From Caldilineaceae bacterium (GTDB lineage: Bacteria; Chloroflexota; Anaerolineae; Caldilineales; Caldilineaceae), in NCBI GenBank assembly GCA_028819675.1, contig JAPPKT010000097.1:1-14970 (forward strand): a stretch of 14,970 nt of DNA, read 5' to 3'. Position 1 is the first letter of the stretch, and every line of letters begins with the position of its first letter. The notes under the pieces were generated by a model that did no database searches, had not been told where the DNA came from, and saw only the letters and a list, made by a program, of their open reading frames with translations. Positions 8,733-14,970 of this stretch are shown one piece after another. The position numbers were made by a program, and so were the translations under genes.

Positions 8733-9110
8733 ATGGCACGTATTGCAGGCGTCGACATTCCTCGAGACAAGCGGGTCGTTATCGCCCTAACCTACATTTA
8801 CGGGATTGGCCGTTCAGTCAGCCAAGAGATTCTTGAGGCGACCGGGATTGACGAGGACAAACGGGTCAACGACCTGGACACGAATGAGCTGGTCGCCTTG
8901 CGGGACTATATTGAGCGTCACTGTCGCGTTGAGGGGGATTTGCGGCGCGAAGTGAACATGAACATCAAGCGCCTCATGGAGATTGGGAGCTATCGAGGCC
9001 TGCGCCACCGGCGCAATCTTCCGAGCCGGGGGCAGCGGACCCGCACCAATGCGCGCACGCGCCGCGGTGTAAAGAAGACGGTAGCCGGGAAGAAGCGCGC
9101 GCGCAAGTAG
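8733..9110 (+). CDS. rpsM: 30S ribosomal protein S13
   Basis: 125 residues, the family norm. S13 lies in the 30S head and contacts the P-site tRNA and, through bridges B1a/B1b, the 50S subunit. It starts [26 protein letters not shown], the conserved N-terminal helix-turn. The [28 protein letters not shown] block (about 87-115) is the S13 signature, followed by a lysine- and arginine-rich tail. The frame is open back to 8637, which overlaps rpmJ. The ATG at 8733 is chosen from the family start and from AGGGGG (8719-8724) 8 nt before. Confidence 0.98.
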   Translation: MARIAGVDIPRDKRVVIALTYIYGIGRSVSQEILEATGIDEDKRVNDLDTNELVALRDYIERHCRVEGDLRREVNMNIKRLMEIGSYRGLRHRRNLPSRGQRTRTNARTRRGVKKTVAGKKRARK

Positions 9111-9168
9111 CAGCAGATAGGCGCTTTCACAGTTTTTTTGCGCAGGAACATCAGGCTAAGGAGAAACG

Positions 9169-9573
9169 ATGGCTCGAACGCAGCGTCGCCGAGGTGGTCG
9201 GTCGTCCCGACGTGAGAGGAAACACGTCCCGAGCGGTCAGATACACGTCCGCGCAACATTTAACAATACGATCATCACGGTCACGGATCCCGAAGGGGCT
9301 GTTCTGTGTTGGGCCAGTTCGGGCACGGCCGGATTCAAAGGGAGTCGCAAGAGTACGCCGTTTGCGGCCCAGCTTGCGGCATCGGCTGCGGCACGACAGG
9401 CCGTGAGCGAGTTCAATATGCGTGAGGTCGAGGTGTTTATCAAGGGTCCGGGGCCGGGCAGGGAGAGTGCGTTGCGGGCCTTGAACCCAGCCGGCCTGAC
9501 GGTTACGTCGATAGCGGACATAACACCGATTCCACATAACGGGGTACGCCCCCCTAGCAAGCGTAGAGTATAG
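9169..9573 (+). CDS. rpsK: 30S ribosomal protein S11
   Basis: 134 residues. S11 is a 30S platform protein near the E-site mRNA. After a basic N-terminal tail it shows [18 protein letters not shown] near residues 25-43, then [21 protein letters not shown] and [17 protein letters not shown]. The C-terminus is [16 protein letters not shown]. Most bacterial S11 proteins have cysteine where V126 stands (H-N-G-C-R-P-P). AAGGAG (9158-9163) precedes the ATG by 5 nt. Length and neighbours are as expected. Confidence 0.98.
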   Translation: MARTQRRRGGRSSRRERKHVPSGQIHVRATFNNTIITVTDPEGAVLCWASSGTAGFKGSRKSTPFAAQLAASAAARQAVSEFNMREVEVFIKGPGPGRESALRALNPAGLTVTSIADITPIPHNGVRPPSKRRV

Positions 9574-9869
9574 GAGAACGGACAGCGCGTTGCCTCAGGT
9601 GTCGAGAAGAGGGGGGTTGCGCAACAACGGGATTGACCTGCCGGAAGAGAGGCATCGTGTTTCGGCGCGGTGCCGCTTGTTATGCATTGCAGTGAAACTG
9701 CAGAGCGGTGATCGAAGCGTGTTGCGGGAGTCCGCCAAGTGGTAACAGTGCGGACGGCGCGTACACTGGGGACGCGATTGCCATTCGGGCAAATGAACCG
9801 GCACACCAAGCTACGACGCGGCCTTGAATGGGGCAAAGGGTCGCGTGCGATAGTGGACCTGGAGGAAAG
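9574..9869 (+). promoter_or_regulatory. Long rpsK-rpsD intergenic leader with nested hairpin
   Basis: This 296-base gap is several times longer than its neighbours, and no plausible gene covers it. It contains a perfect 6-bp stem with loop GAA (TGCAGT 9688-9693, ACTGCA 9697-9702) enclosed by a second stem (CCGCT 9673-9677 with AGCGG 9704-9708, extendable by two wobbles). S4 is a known autogenous repressor of ribosomal operons in E. coli and Bacillus, binding a structured mRNA leader. A comparable role here is inference only. No convincing promoter was seen: TTGACC at 9633 has no -10 partner. Confidence 0.4.
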
Positions 9870-10505
9870 ATGGCACGATATACAGATGCGGTTTGTAAAC
9901 TCTGTCGACGAGAAGGGCAGAAGTTATTCTTGAAAGGCGAACGCTGTGTCAGCCCAAAGTGCGCGGTTGACCGGCGTCCGTTCCCCCCGGGCGAGGCAGG
10001 CCGGCGGAATGTTATGCGACGCAAGGTTTCGGATTTCGGGATCCAGCTGCGTGAGAAGCAGAAGGCGCGTCGCATGTATGGGGTAATGGAGCGGCAGTTC
10101 CGCCGTTATTTCAAGGAAGCATCACGGCGCAAAGGGCAGACCGGCGGTATCTTGTTGGAATTACTGGAGAGCCGGTTAGACAATGTGGTGTACCGGTTCG
10201 GCTTTGCCGATAGCCGGGCGCAGGCGCGTCAGCTTGTGCGACACGGCCACTTTGCAGTCAATGGCCGCAAGACGGATATCCCATCATTTTTGGTTTCGCC
10301 GAACGACCAGATTTCGGTTCGCGAGAAGAGTCGGACAAAGACTTATTTTCGTGAGCGAGCCCAGATTCTCGGCAGTGCGTCCCCCCCTACGTGGCTCAGT
10401 CTGGATGCGACCAATCTCAACGGTACGGTGACTTCGGCGCCGGAACGGGACGAGATTGGCGTACTCCTAAACGAACAGTTGATCGTTGAGTACTACAGCC
10501 GTTAG
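9870..10505 (+). CDS. rpsD: 30S ribosomal protein S4, zinc-binding type
   Basis: 211 residues, near the standard 200-208. S4 binds 16S rRNA first in 30S assembly, helps form the mRNA entry channel, and is an autogenous regulator in many bacteria. The start [16 protein letters not shown] is followed by C26 and C31, which with C9 and C12 form a zinc site. The S4 RNA-binding domain is seen at [33 protein letters not shown] and near the C-terminus [11 protein letters not shown]. The frame is open upstream to 9828, but the family start and GGAGGA (9861-9866) fix the ATG at 9870. Confidence 0.97.
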   Translation: MARYTDAVCKLCRREGQKLFLKGERCVSPKCAVDRRPFPPGEAGRRNVMRRKVSDFGIQLREKQKARRMYGVMERQFRRYFKEASRRKGQTGGILLELLESRLDNVVYRFGFADSRAQARQLVRHGHFAVNGRKTDIPSFLVSPNDQISVREKSRTKTYFRERAQILGSASPPTWLSLDATNLNGTVTSAPERDEIGVLLNEQLIVEYYSR

Positions 10506-10530
10506 CTGACACGGTAGTGTTGCGTTGCTT

Positions 10531-10564
10531 TTGCAGGTCGGTCGGTTGTACGGAGGACCTGTAG
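10531..10564 (+). other. Hairpin in the rpsD-rpoA gap
   Basis: CAGGTC (10534-10539) pairs with GACCTG (10556-10561). Three further outer pairs, two of them wobbles, extend the stem to about 9 bp with a 16-nt loop. No T-run follows it, so it is not a terminator. The 128-base gap around it (10506-10633) has no gene. An mRNA processing or regulatory role is possible but unproven. Confidence 0.35.
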
Positions 10565-10633
10565 GGCTGAGACGATTGTCTGTCGCCACACGATGTTTGG
10601 TTGAGACTGTTATACAGCCGGGAGGGGTAGCCG

Positions 10634-11716
10634 TTGCTTAACAATCTAGTATTGCCGAAGATAGAAGTTGAGGCCAGTTCCAGGAACTACGGCCATTTTG
10701 TGATCAGCCCGCTGGAAAGCGGATATGGTATTACTCTAGGGAACTCGTTGCGCCGGGTATTGCTGTCGAGCTTGCCGGGCGCTGCCGTGACGTCAATCTC
10801 GGTCAGTGGTGTGCATCATGAGTTTTCCACGATCGATCATGTACTGGAAGATGCCACACGGCTGATATTGAATGTTAAGCAGATTCGATTCAGGAGCGAC
10901 AGCGGTGAGCCAGTTCGCGTTTCGGTAGAGGTATACCATGAAGGTCCGGTAACGGCCGGGGATTTGAACTGCCCTCCAGAGGTTGAGATCGTAAACCCGG
11001 ACCTGTACCTGCTGTTTGCCGACTCGAACGAGGTGGACCTGGACATTGAGATGGTGGTGGAGCAGGGTCGGGGCTACAGTCCGGCTGAGGAGCGGGTGCA
11101 GCTGCCGTTGGGCGAGATCCCTGTGGATGCGATTTTCAGCCCGGTAAAGAAGGCATCCTACCGGGTCGAACGAACTCGAATCGGGCAACAGACCGACTAT
11201 GACAGGCTGAATCTGGAAGTGTGGACTGACGGCACGATTTCGCCTGAAGACGCCATGCGCCAGGCCGCTGACATTCTTGTACAGCATCTGAGCCTTTTTG
11301 TCGGCGACCGCACCACGATGGTCGAGTTGCCTGAGGAGGAGGAAGAGAGCATCCCCAGCCGTGTTGCCGAGGCGCCGATTGAGGAGCTTGAGCTGACGGT
11401 GCGGGCGTACAACTGCCTGAAGCGGGCCGGAATCACGAAGGTAGGGGAGATTTTGAAGCGGATGGAGAAGGGTGAAGACGAGATGCTCGCCATCCGCAAC
11501 TTTGGCAAGAAGTCTCTGGATGAATTGGTAGAGAAGCTGAGCGAGAAGGGATATATGAACGTGGTGGGCGTCGATCTCAGCGCCTATCTGGGTGGAGGCA
11601 ACGGTACCGAGGTTGAGGAGATTATGGCCGAAGTTGCTGAAGCAGAAGTGTCTGACAACGAAGTAGCTGAAACCGAAGCGGCCGAAGCAGTCGAGATCGT
11701 CGAAGAGGCGGGCTAA
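10634..11716 (+). CDS. rpoA: DNA-directed RNA polymerase subunit alpha
   Basis: A 360-residue alpha subunit, longer than the usual 310-330. The N-terminal domain, which dimerises and scaffolds beta and beta', has G-Y-G-I-T-L-G-N-S-L-R-R-V-L-L-S-S-L-P-G-A-A (about residues 30-51) and V-L-E-D-A-T-R-L-I-L-N-V-K. The C-terminal domain for promoter UP elements and activators is at about 247-315, with I-E-E-L-E-L-T-V-R-A-Y-N-C-L-K-R-A-G-I, I-R-N-F-G-K-K-S-L-D-E-L. A glutamate- and alanine-rich tail of about 35 residues follows. The start is TTG, since an in-frame TAG lies 6 nt upstream and GGAGGGG (10621-10627) is well placed. M-L-N-N-L-V-L-P-K-I-E-V fits the family's opening. Confidence 0.97.
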   Translation: MLNNLVLPKIEVEASSRNYGHFVISPLESGYGITLGNSLRRVLLSSLPGAAVTSISVSGVHHEFSTIDHVLEDATRLILNVKQIRFRSDSGEPVRVSVEVYHEGPVTAGDLNCPPEVEIVNPDLYLLFADSNEVDLDIEMVVEQGRGYSPAEERVQLPLGEIPVDAIFSPVKKASYRVERTRIGQQTDYDRLNLEVWTDGTISPEDAMRQAADILVQHLSLFVGDRTTMVELPEEEEESIPSRVAEAPIEELELTVRAYNCLKRAGITKVGEILKRMEKGEDEMLAIRNFGKKSLDELVEKLSEKGYMNVVGVDLSAYLGGGNGTEVEEIMAEVAEAEVSDNEVAETEAAEAVEIVEEAG

Positions 11717-11741
11717 TTGCCGCTACCTGAGGGATAGCACG

Positions 11742-12122
11742 ATGCGACACCAGATTGCGGGTCAGAAGTTAAGCCGGAATGCGGCGCAACGCAAGGCCCT
11801 GTTTCGCAACCTGATCCGAGAACTTTATATTCACGAACAGATAACGACCACGCAGGCCAAGGCGCGAGCGATGCGCGCCGATGCCGAGAAGCTGATTACG
11901 AAGGCGAAGCACGGCCTTGCTGGAAAGATTGACCGTGTGCATGCGCAGCGGCAGGTTGTGGCGTACCTGAATGACAAGACGGTCGCGAAGAAGGTCTTTG
12001 ACGAACTGGCTCCGCGGTATGAGGAGCGGAACGGCGGATATACACGAATCGTCAAGCTGGGCAAACGGTACGGCGACGCGGCCGATATGGCTGTCATCGA
12101 GCTGGTGGGGAACGAGGAGTAA
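11742..12122 (+). CDS. rplQ: 50S ribosomal protein L17
   Basis: 126 residues, typical of bacterial L17, a 50S protein near the tunnel exit. The start M-R-H-Q-I-A-G-Q-K-L-S-R-N-A-A-Q-R-K-A-L-F-R-N-L matches the family's M-R-H-x-x-x-x-x-K-L-x-R, followed by the I-T-T-T-x-A-K-A-R segment and A-P-R-Y-E-E-R-N-G-G-Y-T-R-I-V-K-L-G-K-R-Y-G-D-A-A-D-M-A-V-I-E-L near the C-terminus. GAGGG (11729-11733) lies 8 nt upstream. L17 follows rpoA in almost all bacteria. Confidence 0.98.
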   Translation: MRHQIAGQKLSRNAAQRKALFRNLIRELYIHEQITTTQAKARAMRADAEKLITKAKHGLAGKIDRVHAQRQVVAYLNDKTVAKKVFDELAPRYEERNGGYTRIVKLGKRYGDAADMAVIELVGNEE

Positions 12123-12227
12123 CGAGTAGCCGGGTACGATGCCGTCCGAGGCAAGTGCTTGCAAGGTTGGCGGCGGTCGGAAGGGAAGTTGGTTTGCGGC
12201 CGCGTGCGTCACGCCGGTGAGGAGCGA

Positions 12228-13040
12228 ATGCCGAGGGTCGCCGGTCTGATCGCTTACGACGGCACAGAGTTCTGTGGATTTCAGGTGCAGAGGGATGCGC
12301 CGACAGTCCAAGGTGCGTTGGAAGAGGCATTGGAGGAGCTGACCGGCGCGAAATGCCGGGTAAGCGGCGCAGGCAGGACTGACACAGGGGTACACGCCAG
12401 AGGGCAAGTAATTGCGGTTGAAGCGCCCTGGGGGCATTCAGCGGAAGCCCTGCGACAGGCCTGGAACCAGCGGTTGCCCACCTCGATACAGGTTCGCTGT
12501 TTGACGGAGGCACCGGAGGGATTCCACCCTCGATTCAGCGCGGCGGAGCGGACATACCGCTACACGATGTGGGTGCCGGCGTGCGGGAGAGATGGGGAGA
12601 GGCGTTTTCCTCTCGTGGACAGGTTTGCAGTGGTCTTGCCGAAACGCCCAGACCTGGAAGCGATGAACGTTGCTGCCGGGCGGTTGATTGGGACACACGA
12701 CTTTGCCACGTTTGGGCAGGCGCCTCAGGGGGAGAATACGGTTCGTCGAATCGTGTCGCTCTTCTGGGAACGGGTGGAGGAGTCGCTGCCGGTGCTGGAC
12801 CCGTATCCGTTGGAGCGGCTGGTCCTGACAGTTACAGCCAACGCATTTTTGCGACGGATGGTGCGTAATCTGGCCGGCTCGCTGCTGGCGGTAGGTCTGG
12901 GTAGGTGGCGAGCCGATGAACTGGCTGCGGCGTTGGATGCGAAAGACCGCAGCCGCTCTGCGCCACCGCTCCCGCCCAACGGGCTTGTTCTGGAGCGGGT
13001 ACAGTATGCAGAGTATCCAGATCTGTTTTCTGCGCAATAG
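12228..13040 (+). CDS. truA: tRNA pseudouridine(38-40) synthase TruA
   Basis: A 270-residue enzyme that converts uridines 38, 39 and 40 in the anticodon stem-loop of many tRNAs to pseudouridine. The catalytic aspartate is D52 within G-A-G-R-T-D-T-G-V-H-A-R-G-Q, the TruA signature. Other conserved blocks are A-Y-D-G-T-E-F-C-G-F-Q near the N-terminus, P-x-x-F-H-P-R-F-S-A-A, and F-L-R-R-M-V-R-N-L-A-G-S-L-L-A-V-G near the C-terminus. The frame is open back to 12159, but the ATG at 12228 with GAGG (12219-12222) gives the normal start. The order rplQ-truA-rplM-rpsI is common in Gram-positives and Chloroflexota. Confidence 0.97.
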   Translation: MPRVAGLIAYDGTEFCGFQVQRDAPTVQGALEEALEELTGAKCRVSGAGRTDTGVHARGQVIAVEAPWGHSAEALRQAWNQRLPTSIQVRCLTEAPEGFHPRFSAAERTYRYTMWVPACGRDGERRFPLVDRFAVVLPKRPDLEAMNVAAGRLIGTHDFATFGQAPQGENTVRRIVSLFWERVEESLPVLDPYPLERLVLTVTANAFLRRMVRNLAGSLLAVGLGRWRADELAAALDAKDRSRSAPPLPPNGLVLERVQYAEYPDLFSAQ

Positions 13041-13098
13041 ACGTGTTGGTGCAGTCAGCAGGTGAGTTGTTTGCAGGTGCGAATGAGGAGATTACAGG

Positions 13099-13551
13099 GT
13101 GAAGACACTGAGCCTGAGTTATGAAGAGGCCAAGAGCGGACGTGAGTGGTGGGTAGTTGATGCAACTGACAAGACGCTTGGCCGGTTGGCGTCGGAGATT
13201 GCGCAAGTTCTGCGGGGTAAGCACAAGCCGAGTTTCACGCCCAACGTGGACTGTGGTGACTTCGTCATCGTCGTCAACTGCGACAAATTTCACGTGACAG
13301 GCAACAGGCTGGATGATAAGCGCTATTACAGGCATTCCCGTTATCCCGGCGGCTTGAAGAGCCGAACGATGAGGGAGCAGTTGGAAAGACAACCGGAGAA
13401 GATTATTTTTGAGGCGGTGAAAGGTATGGTTCCCAAGACTCGCCTCGGCCGCGCCCAGATGAAAAAGTTGAGAGTCTACGCTGGTCCGGATCACCCGCAC
13501 AAGGCGCAGAAGCCAAAGGTGCTGAAGCTGCAGGAGAGCAGATATGAGTGA
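13099..13551 (+). CDS. rplM: 50S ribosomal protein L13
   Basis: 150 residues, the family norm. L13 is an early 50S assembly protein. Blocks include [19 protein letters not shown] near residues 15-33, [15 protein letters not shown], then the Y-Y-R-H-S-x-Y-P-G-G motif and [12 protein letters not shown]. The start is GTG at 13099, supported by GAGGAG (13085-13090) at 8 nt. Its end overlaps the start of rpsI by 8 nt. Confidence 0.98.
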   Translation: MKTLSLSYEEAKSGREWWVVDATDKTLGRLASEIAQVLRGKHKPSFTPNVDCGDFVIVVNCDKFHVTGNRLDDKRYYRHSRYPGGLKSRTMREQLERQPEKIIFEAVKGMVPKTRLGRAQMKKLRVYAGPDHPHKAQKPKVLKLQESRYE

Positions 13552-13933
13552 GTATATCGAGGCTGTTGGGCGACGCAAGAGCGCGACGGCCCGAGTGCGG
13601 TTATATGAGGGAGACGGAGAGATAATCGTAAACAGCCTGCCGATGAATGGCTATTTCGGACGCGCTTTGGACCAGATGGTGATTCGGCAGCCGCTGGCCC
13701 TGACCGGGACGGAGAACAGCTTTAATATCAGCATTAAGGTGCATGGCGGCGGTGAAGGCGGCCAGGCCCATGCCGCGCGTCACGGTTTGTCGCGGGCGCT
13801 GGTGGCGGCGGACCCGAATCTGCGGCCGACTTTGAAGGCTGCGGGATTTCTCACGCGCGATGCGCGCGTAAAGGAACGAATGAAGCCTGGCCTCAAGCGG
13901 GCGCGCAAGGCTCCGCAGTACACCAAACGGTGA
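13544..13933 (+). CDS. rpsI: 30S ribosomal protein S9
   Basis: 129 residues, typical of S9. Its C-terminal tail reaches the P-site tRNA anticodon stem, and the final K-R of Q-Y-T-K-R is the conserved end. The start is [18 protein letters not shown], followed by [21 protein letters not shown] and [11 protein letters not shown]. The ATG lies inside the last codons of rplM (8-nt overlap), and AGGAGA (13532-13537) is within rplM, so translation is probably coupled. A terminator follows about 30 nt after the stop. Confidence 0.98.
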   Translation: MSEYIEAVGRRKSATARVRLYEGDGEIIVNSLPMNGYFGRALDQMVIRQPLALTGTENSFNISIKVHGGGEGGQAHAARHGLSRALVAADPNLRPTLKAAGFLTRDARVKERMKPGLKRARKAPQYTKR

Positions 13934-13962
13934 GAGAGGCCCGTTAGAAATCGACGCAAGAC

Positions 13963-13990
13963 AAAAGCGGTGGCCAAGCCATCGCTTTTT
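13963..13990 (+). terminator. Intrinsic terminator after rpsI
   Basis: A 12-bp stem (13963-13974 with 13978-13989) has one G-T wobble, a 3-nt loop CAA, and runs into TTTTT. This is the strongest terminator I found and marks the end of the ribosomal operon. Confidence 0.88.
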
Positions 13991-14060
13991 GTTCGTTTGC
14001 ATTTCTGACATTGGCGGCGGTACGGGGATCGGGTGACTGGGGGAGGAGGGTCCGACATCA

Positions 14061-14675
14061 ATGGTGATCCGGTGCGGGTTCCTAGTCATTGCCAGTGCGA
14101 CCAGTTCCGTCGACGCCGAGGAATTGCTGGGCGACGTGCAGAGATTGCTGCCCGGCGTTGCGGATGGATACCTTCATCTCCTCAGCCGCGCATATAGAGA
14201 GCCTCCTCGCTACCAGTTGGAGGAGACCCTGCGGCGGTGGTGCGATGAAGAGGAGCTGGACCTGATTTTGACGGTGGGCGGTACGTTCCCGGCGCCGGGA
14301 CCTTCGGCCGAGGAGATCGTACCGGAAGCCACAGCCGCCGTACTAGAGCGGTTGATGCCTTCACTGCCGGAGATGATGCGTGCCAAGGCAGCGGAGACAG
14401 ATCGGATGGCGCTGTTAGATAGGGGCGTTGCCGGCATCCGCGGGCGGACGTTGATCATCAACCTTCCTGGCGGGCGGGGGCGGACAGAGGCGTTTCTGGA
14501 GAGCATCCTTGACGCGGTCCCTTTGGTCGTATCACGGATTGGCGTGGAAGATGAACAACCTATTGCAGAGGACGCGCCGACTGCCCAGGACCGTGAGGAA
14601 ATGAAGCCCCGGTCCGGGGCCTTGAACCAGGAGGAGTTTGCCGCCTTTTTGCGAGGGCGGCAGAAGAGTTCGTGA
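14061..14675 (+). CDS. MoaB/MogA-like molybdopterin-binding domain protein, divergent
   Basis: A 204-residue protein with a MoaB/Mog-type fold, a family that binds molybdopterin and, in MogA, adenylylates it. The match rests on L-D-L-I-L-T-V-G-G-T (66-75), P-E-A-T-A-A-V near 88-94, L-x-R-G-V-A-G-I-R-G-R-T-L-I-I-N-L-P-G (about 119-137), and V-P-L-V-V-S-R. Several hallmarks are altered: the N-terminal S-D-R motif is missing, T-G-G-T-G reads V-G-G-T-F, and the R-D-V-T-P-D-A-T motif reads E-E-I-V-P-E-A-T. Residues 160-204 form an acidic extension with no family match I recognise. GGGAGGAGGG (14041-14050) precedes the ATG. It lies beyond the terminator, so it is probably a separate transcription unit. 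Catalytic activity is doubtful. Confidence 0.75.
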   Translation: MVIRCGFLVIASATSSVDAEELLGDVQRLLPGVADGYLHLLSRAYREPPRYQLEETLRRWCDEEELDLILTVGGTFPAPGPSAEEIVPEATAAVLERLMPSLPEMMRAKAAETDRMALLDRGVAGIRGRTLIINLPGGRGRTEAFLESILDAVPLVVSRIGVEDEQPIAEDAPTAQDREEMKPRSGALNQEEFAAFLRGRQKSS

Positions 14676-14970
14676 CCGGTTGCCGGCGCAGGGCGGTCGG
14701 GGAAAGAACGTGAGAATTGGTAACTACCAAGCCATGTTCTGTGTGTACTGTGTGCGGTCTGTCTGGGCGGAATGTACCGCCAGTATTGCAGTAGCGGGCT
14801 CGCGATGGCCATAGCGGTGGACGTTGGGAAGGTATGGGAGTTGCCTCGCCTGTCTCGCCAGCGCTGGCACATACTTGGAATCTGCAAGTCGCGGGGTGGG
14901 GGGGTGAAGCCCGGCCGCCGCGAGACGACAACTTCAAATTAACCACACACTTGCTACGGCGCGGACAGGA
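14676..14970. other. No supported gene downstream of the MoaB-like gene
   Basis: No convincing coding frame or RNA gene was found. There is a weak inverted repeat (GGCGG 14766-14770, CCGCC 14777-14781) without a T-run, and a G-rich stretch near 14893-14905. A frame opening at 14838 (ATG) continues to the window edge, but its composition does not look coding. Confidence 0.5.

Noticed and set aside
9633..9661. Possible promoter before rpsD (TTGACC at 9633)
   Set aside because: No acceptable -10 lies 16-18 nt downstream; the bases there read CGTGTT.
10590..10617. Possible -10 (TATACA) before rpoA
   Set aside because: No -35 match is found at a proper distance, so it is not reported as a promoter.
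14763..14783. Inverted repeat GGCGG/CCGCC as a terminator for the MoaB-like gene
   Set aside because: The stem is only 5 bp plus a bulge, and no T-run follows.
14838..14970. Open frame to the window edge from ATG 14838
   Set aside because: Short, without clear family features or good Shine-Dalgarno, and in a region that appears non-coding. It could be the start of a gene beyond the window but cannot be supported.

Overview
This window is a bacterial ribosomal-protein super-operon (the S10/spc/alpha type), read entirely on the + strand. It starts in the last codons of rpsC and runs through rplP, rpmC, rpsQ, rplN, rplX, rplE, rpsN, rpsH, rplF, rplR, rpsE, rpmD, rplO, secY, adk, map, rpmJ, rpsM, rpsK, rpsD, rpoA, rplQ, truA, rplM and rpsI. 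A strong intrinsic terminator (13963-13990) closes it. One divergent MoaB/MogA-like gene and about 295 bases without a convincing gene follow. Genes are tightly packed with short gaps, most have a recognisable purine-rich Shine-Dalgarno, and all the main genes look intact.

The sequence is moderately GC-rich. The order rplQ-truA-rplM-rpsI joined to the alpha operon, the zinc-binding (C+) forms of S14, L36 and S4, the LID-cysteine adenylate kinase, the C-terminal extension of S5 and the start of RpoA suggest a deep-branching Gram-positive-like lineage. Chloroflexota (Anaerolineae/Caldilineae-like) is my best guess. This is inference from protein style and gene order, not a database match.

Region by region: 1-5520 encodes proteins of both subunits. 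5590-8544 encodes the secretion channel SecY, adenylate kinase and methionine aminopeptidase, which link ribosome production to protein export, nucleotide balance and N-terminal processing. 8530-8558 holds a well-formed sigma70-type promoter that overlaps the end of map. It probably gives the rpmJ-rpsM-rpsK-rpsD-rpoA-rplQ segment its own transcription. infA, often found between map and rpmJ in other bacteria, is missing there. 12228-13933 encodes the tRNA pseudouridine synthase TruA and L13/S9, the latter pair overlapping by 8 nt.

I see no exotic or new multi-gene system. The points worth a second look are small: the missing infA with a promoter at that spot, a 296-base structured leader before rpsD, hairpins in the rpmD-rplO and rpsD-rpoA gaps, a basic N-terminal extension on methionine aminopeptidase, and the MoaB-like protein whose signature motifs are altered.
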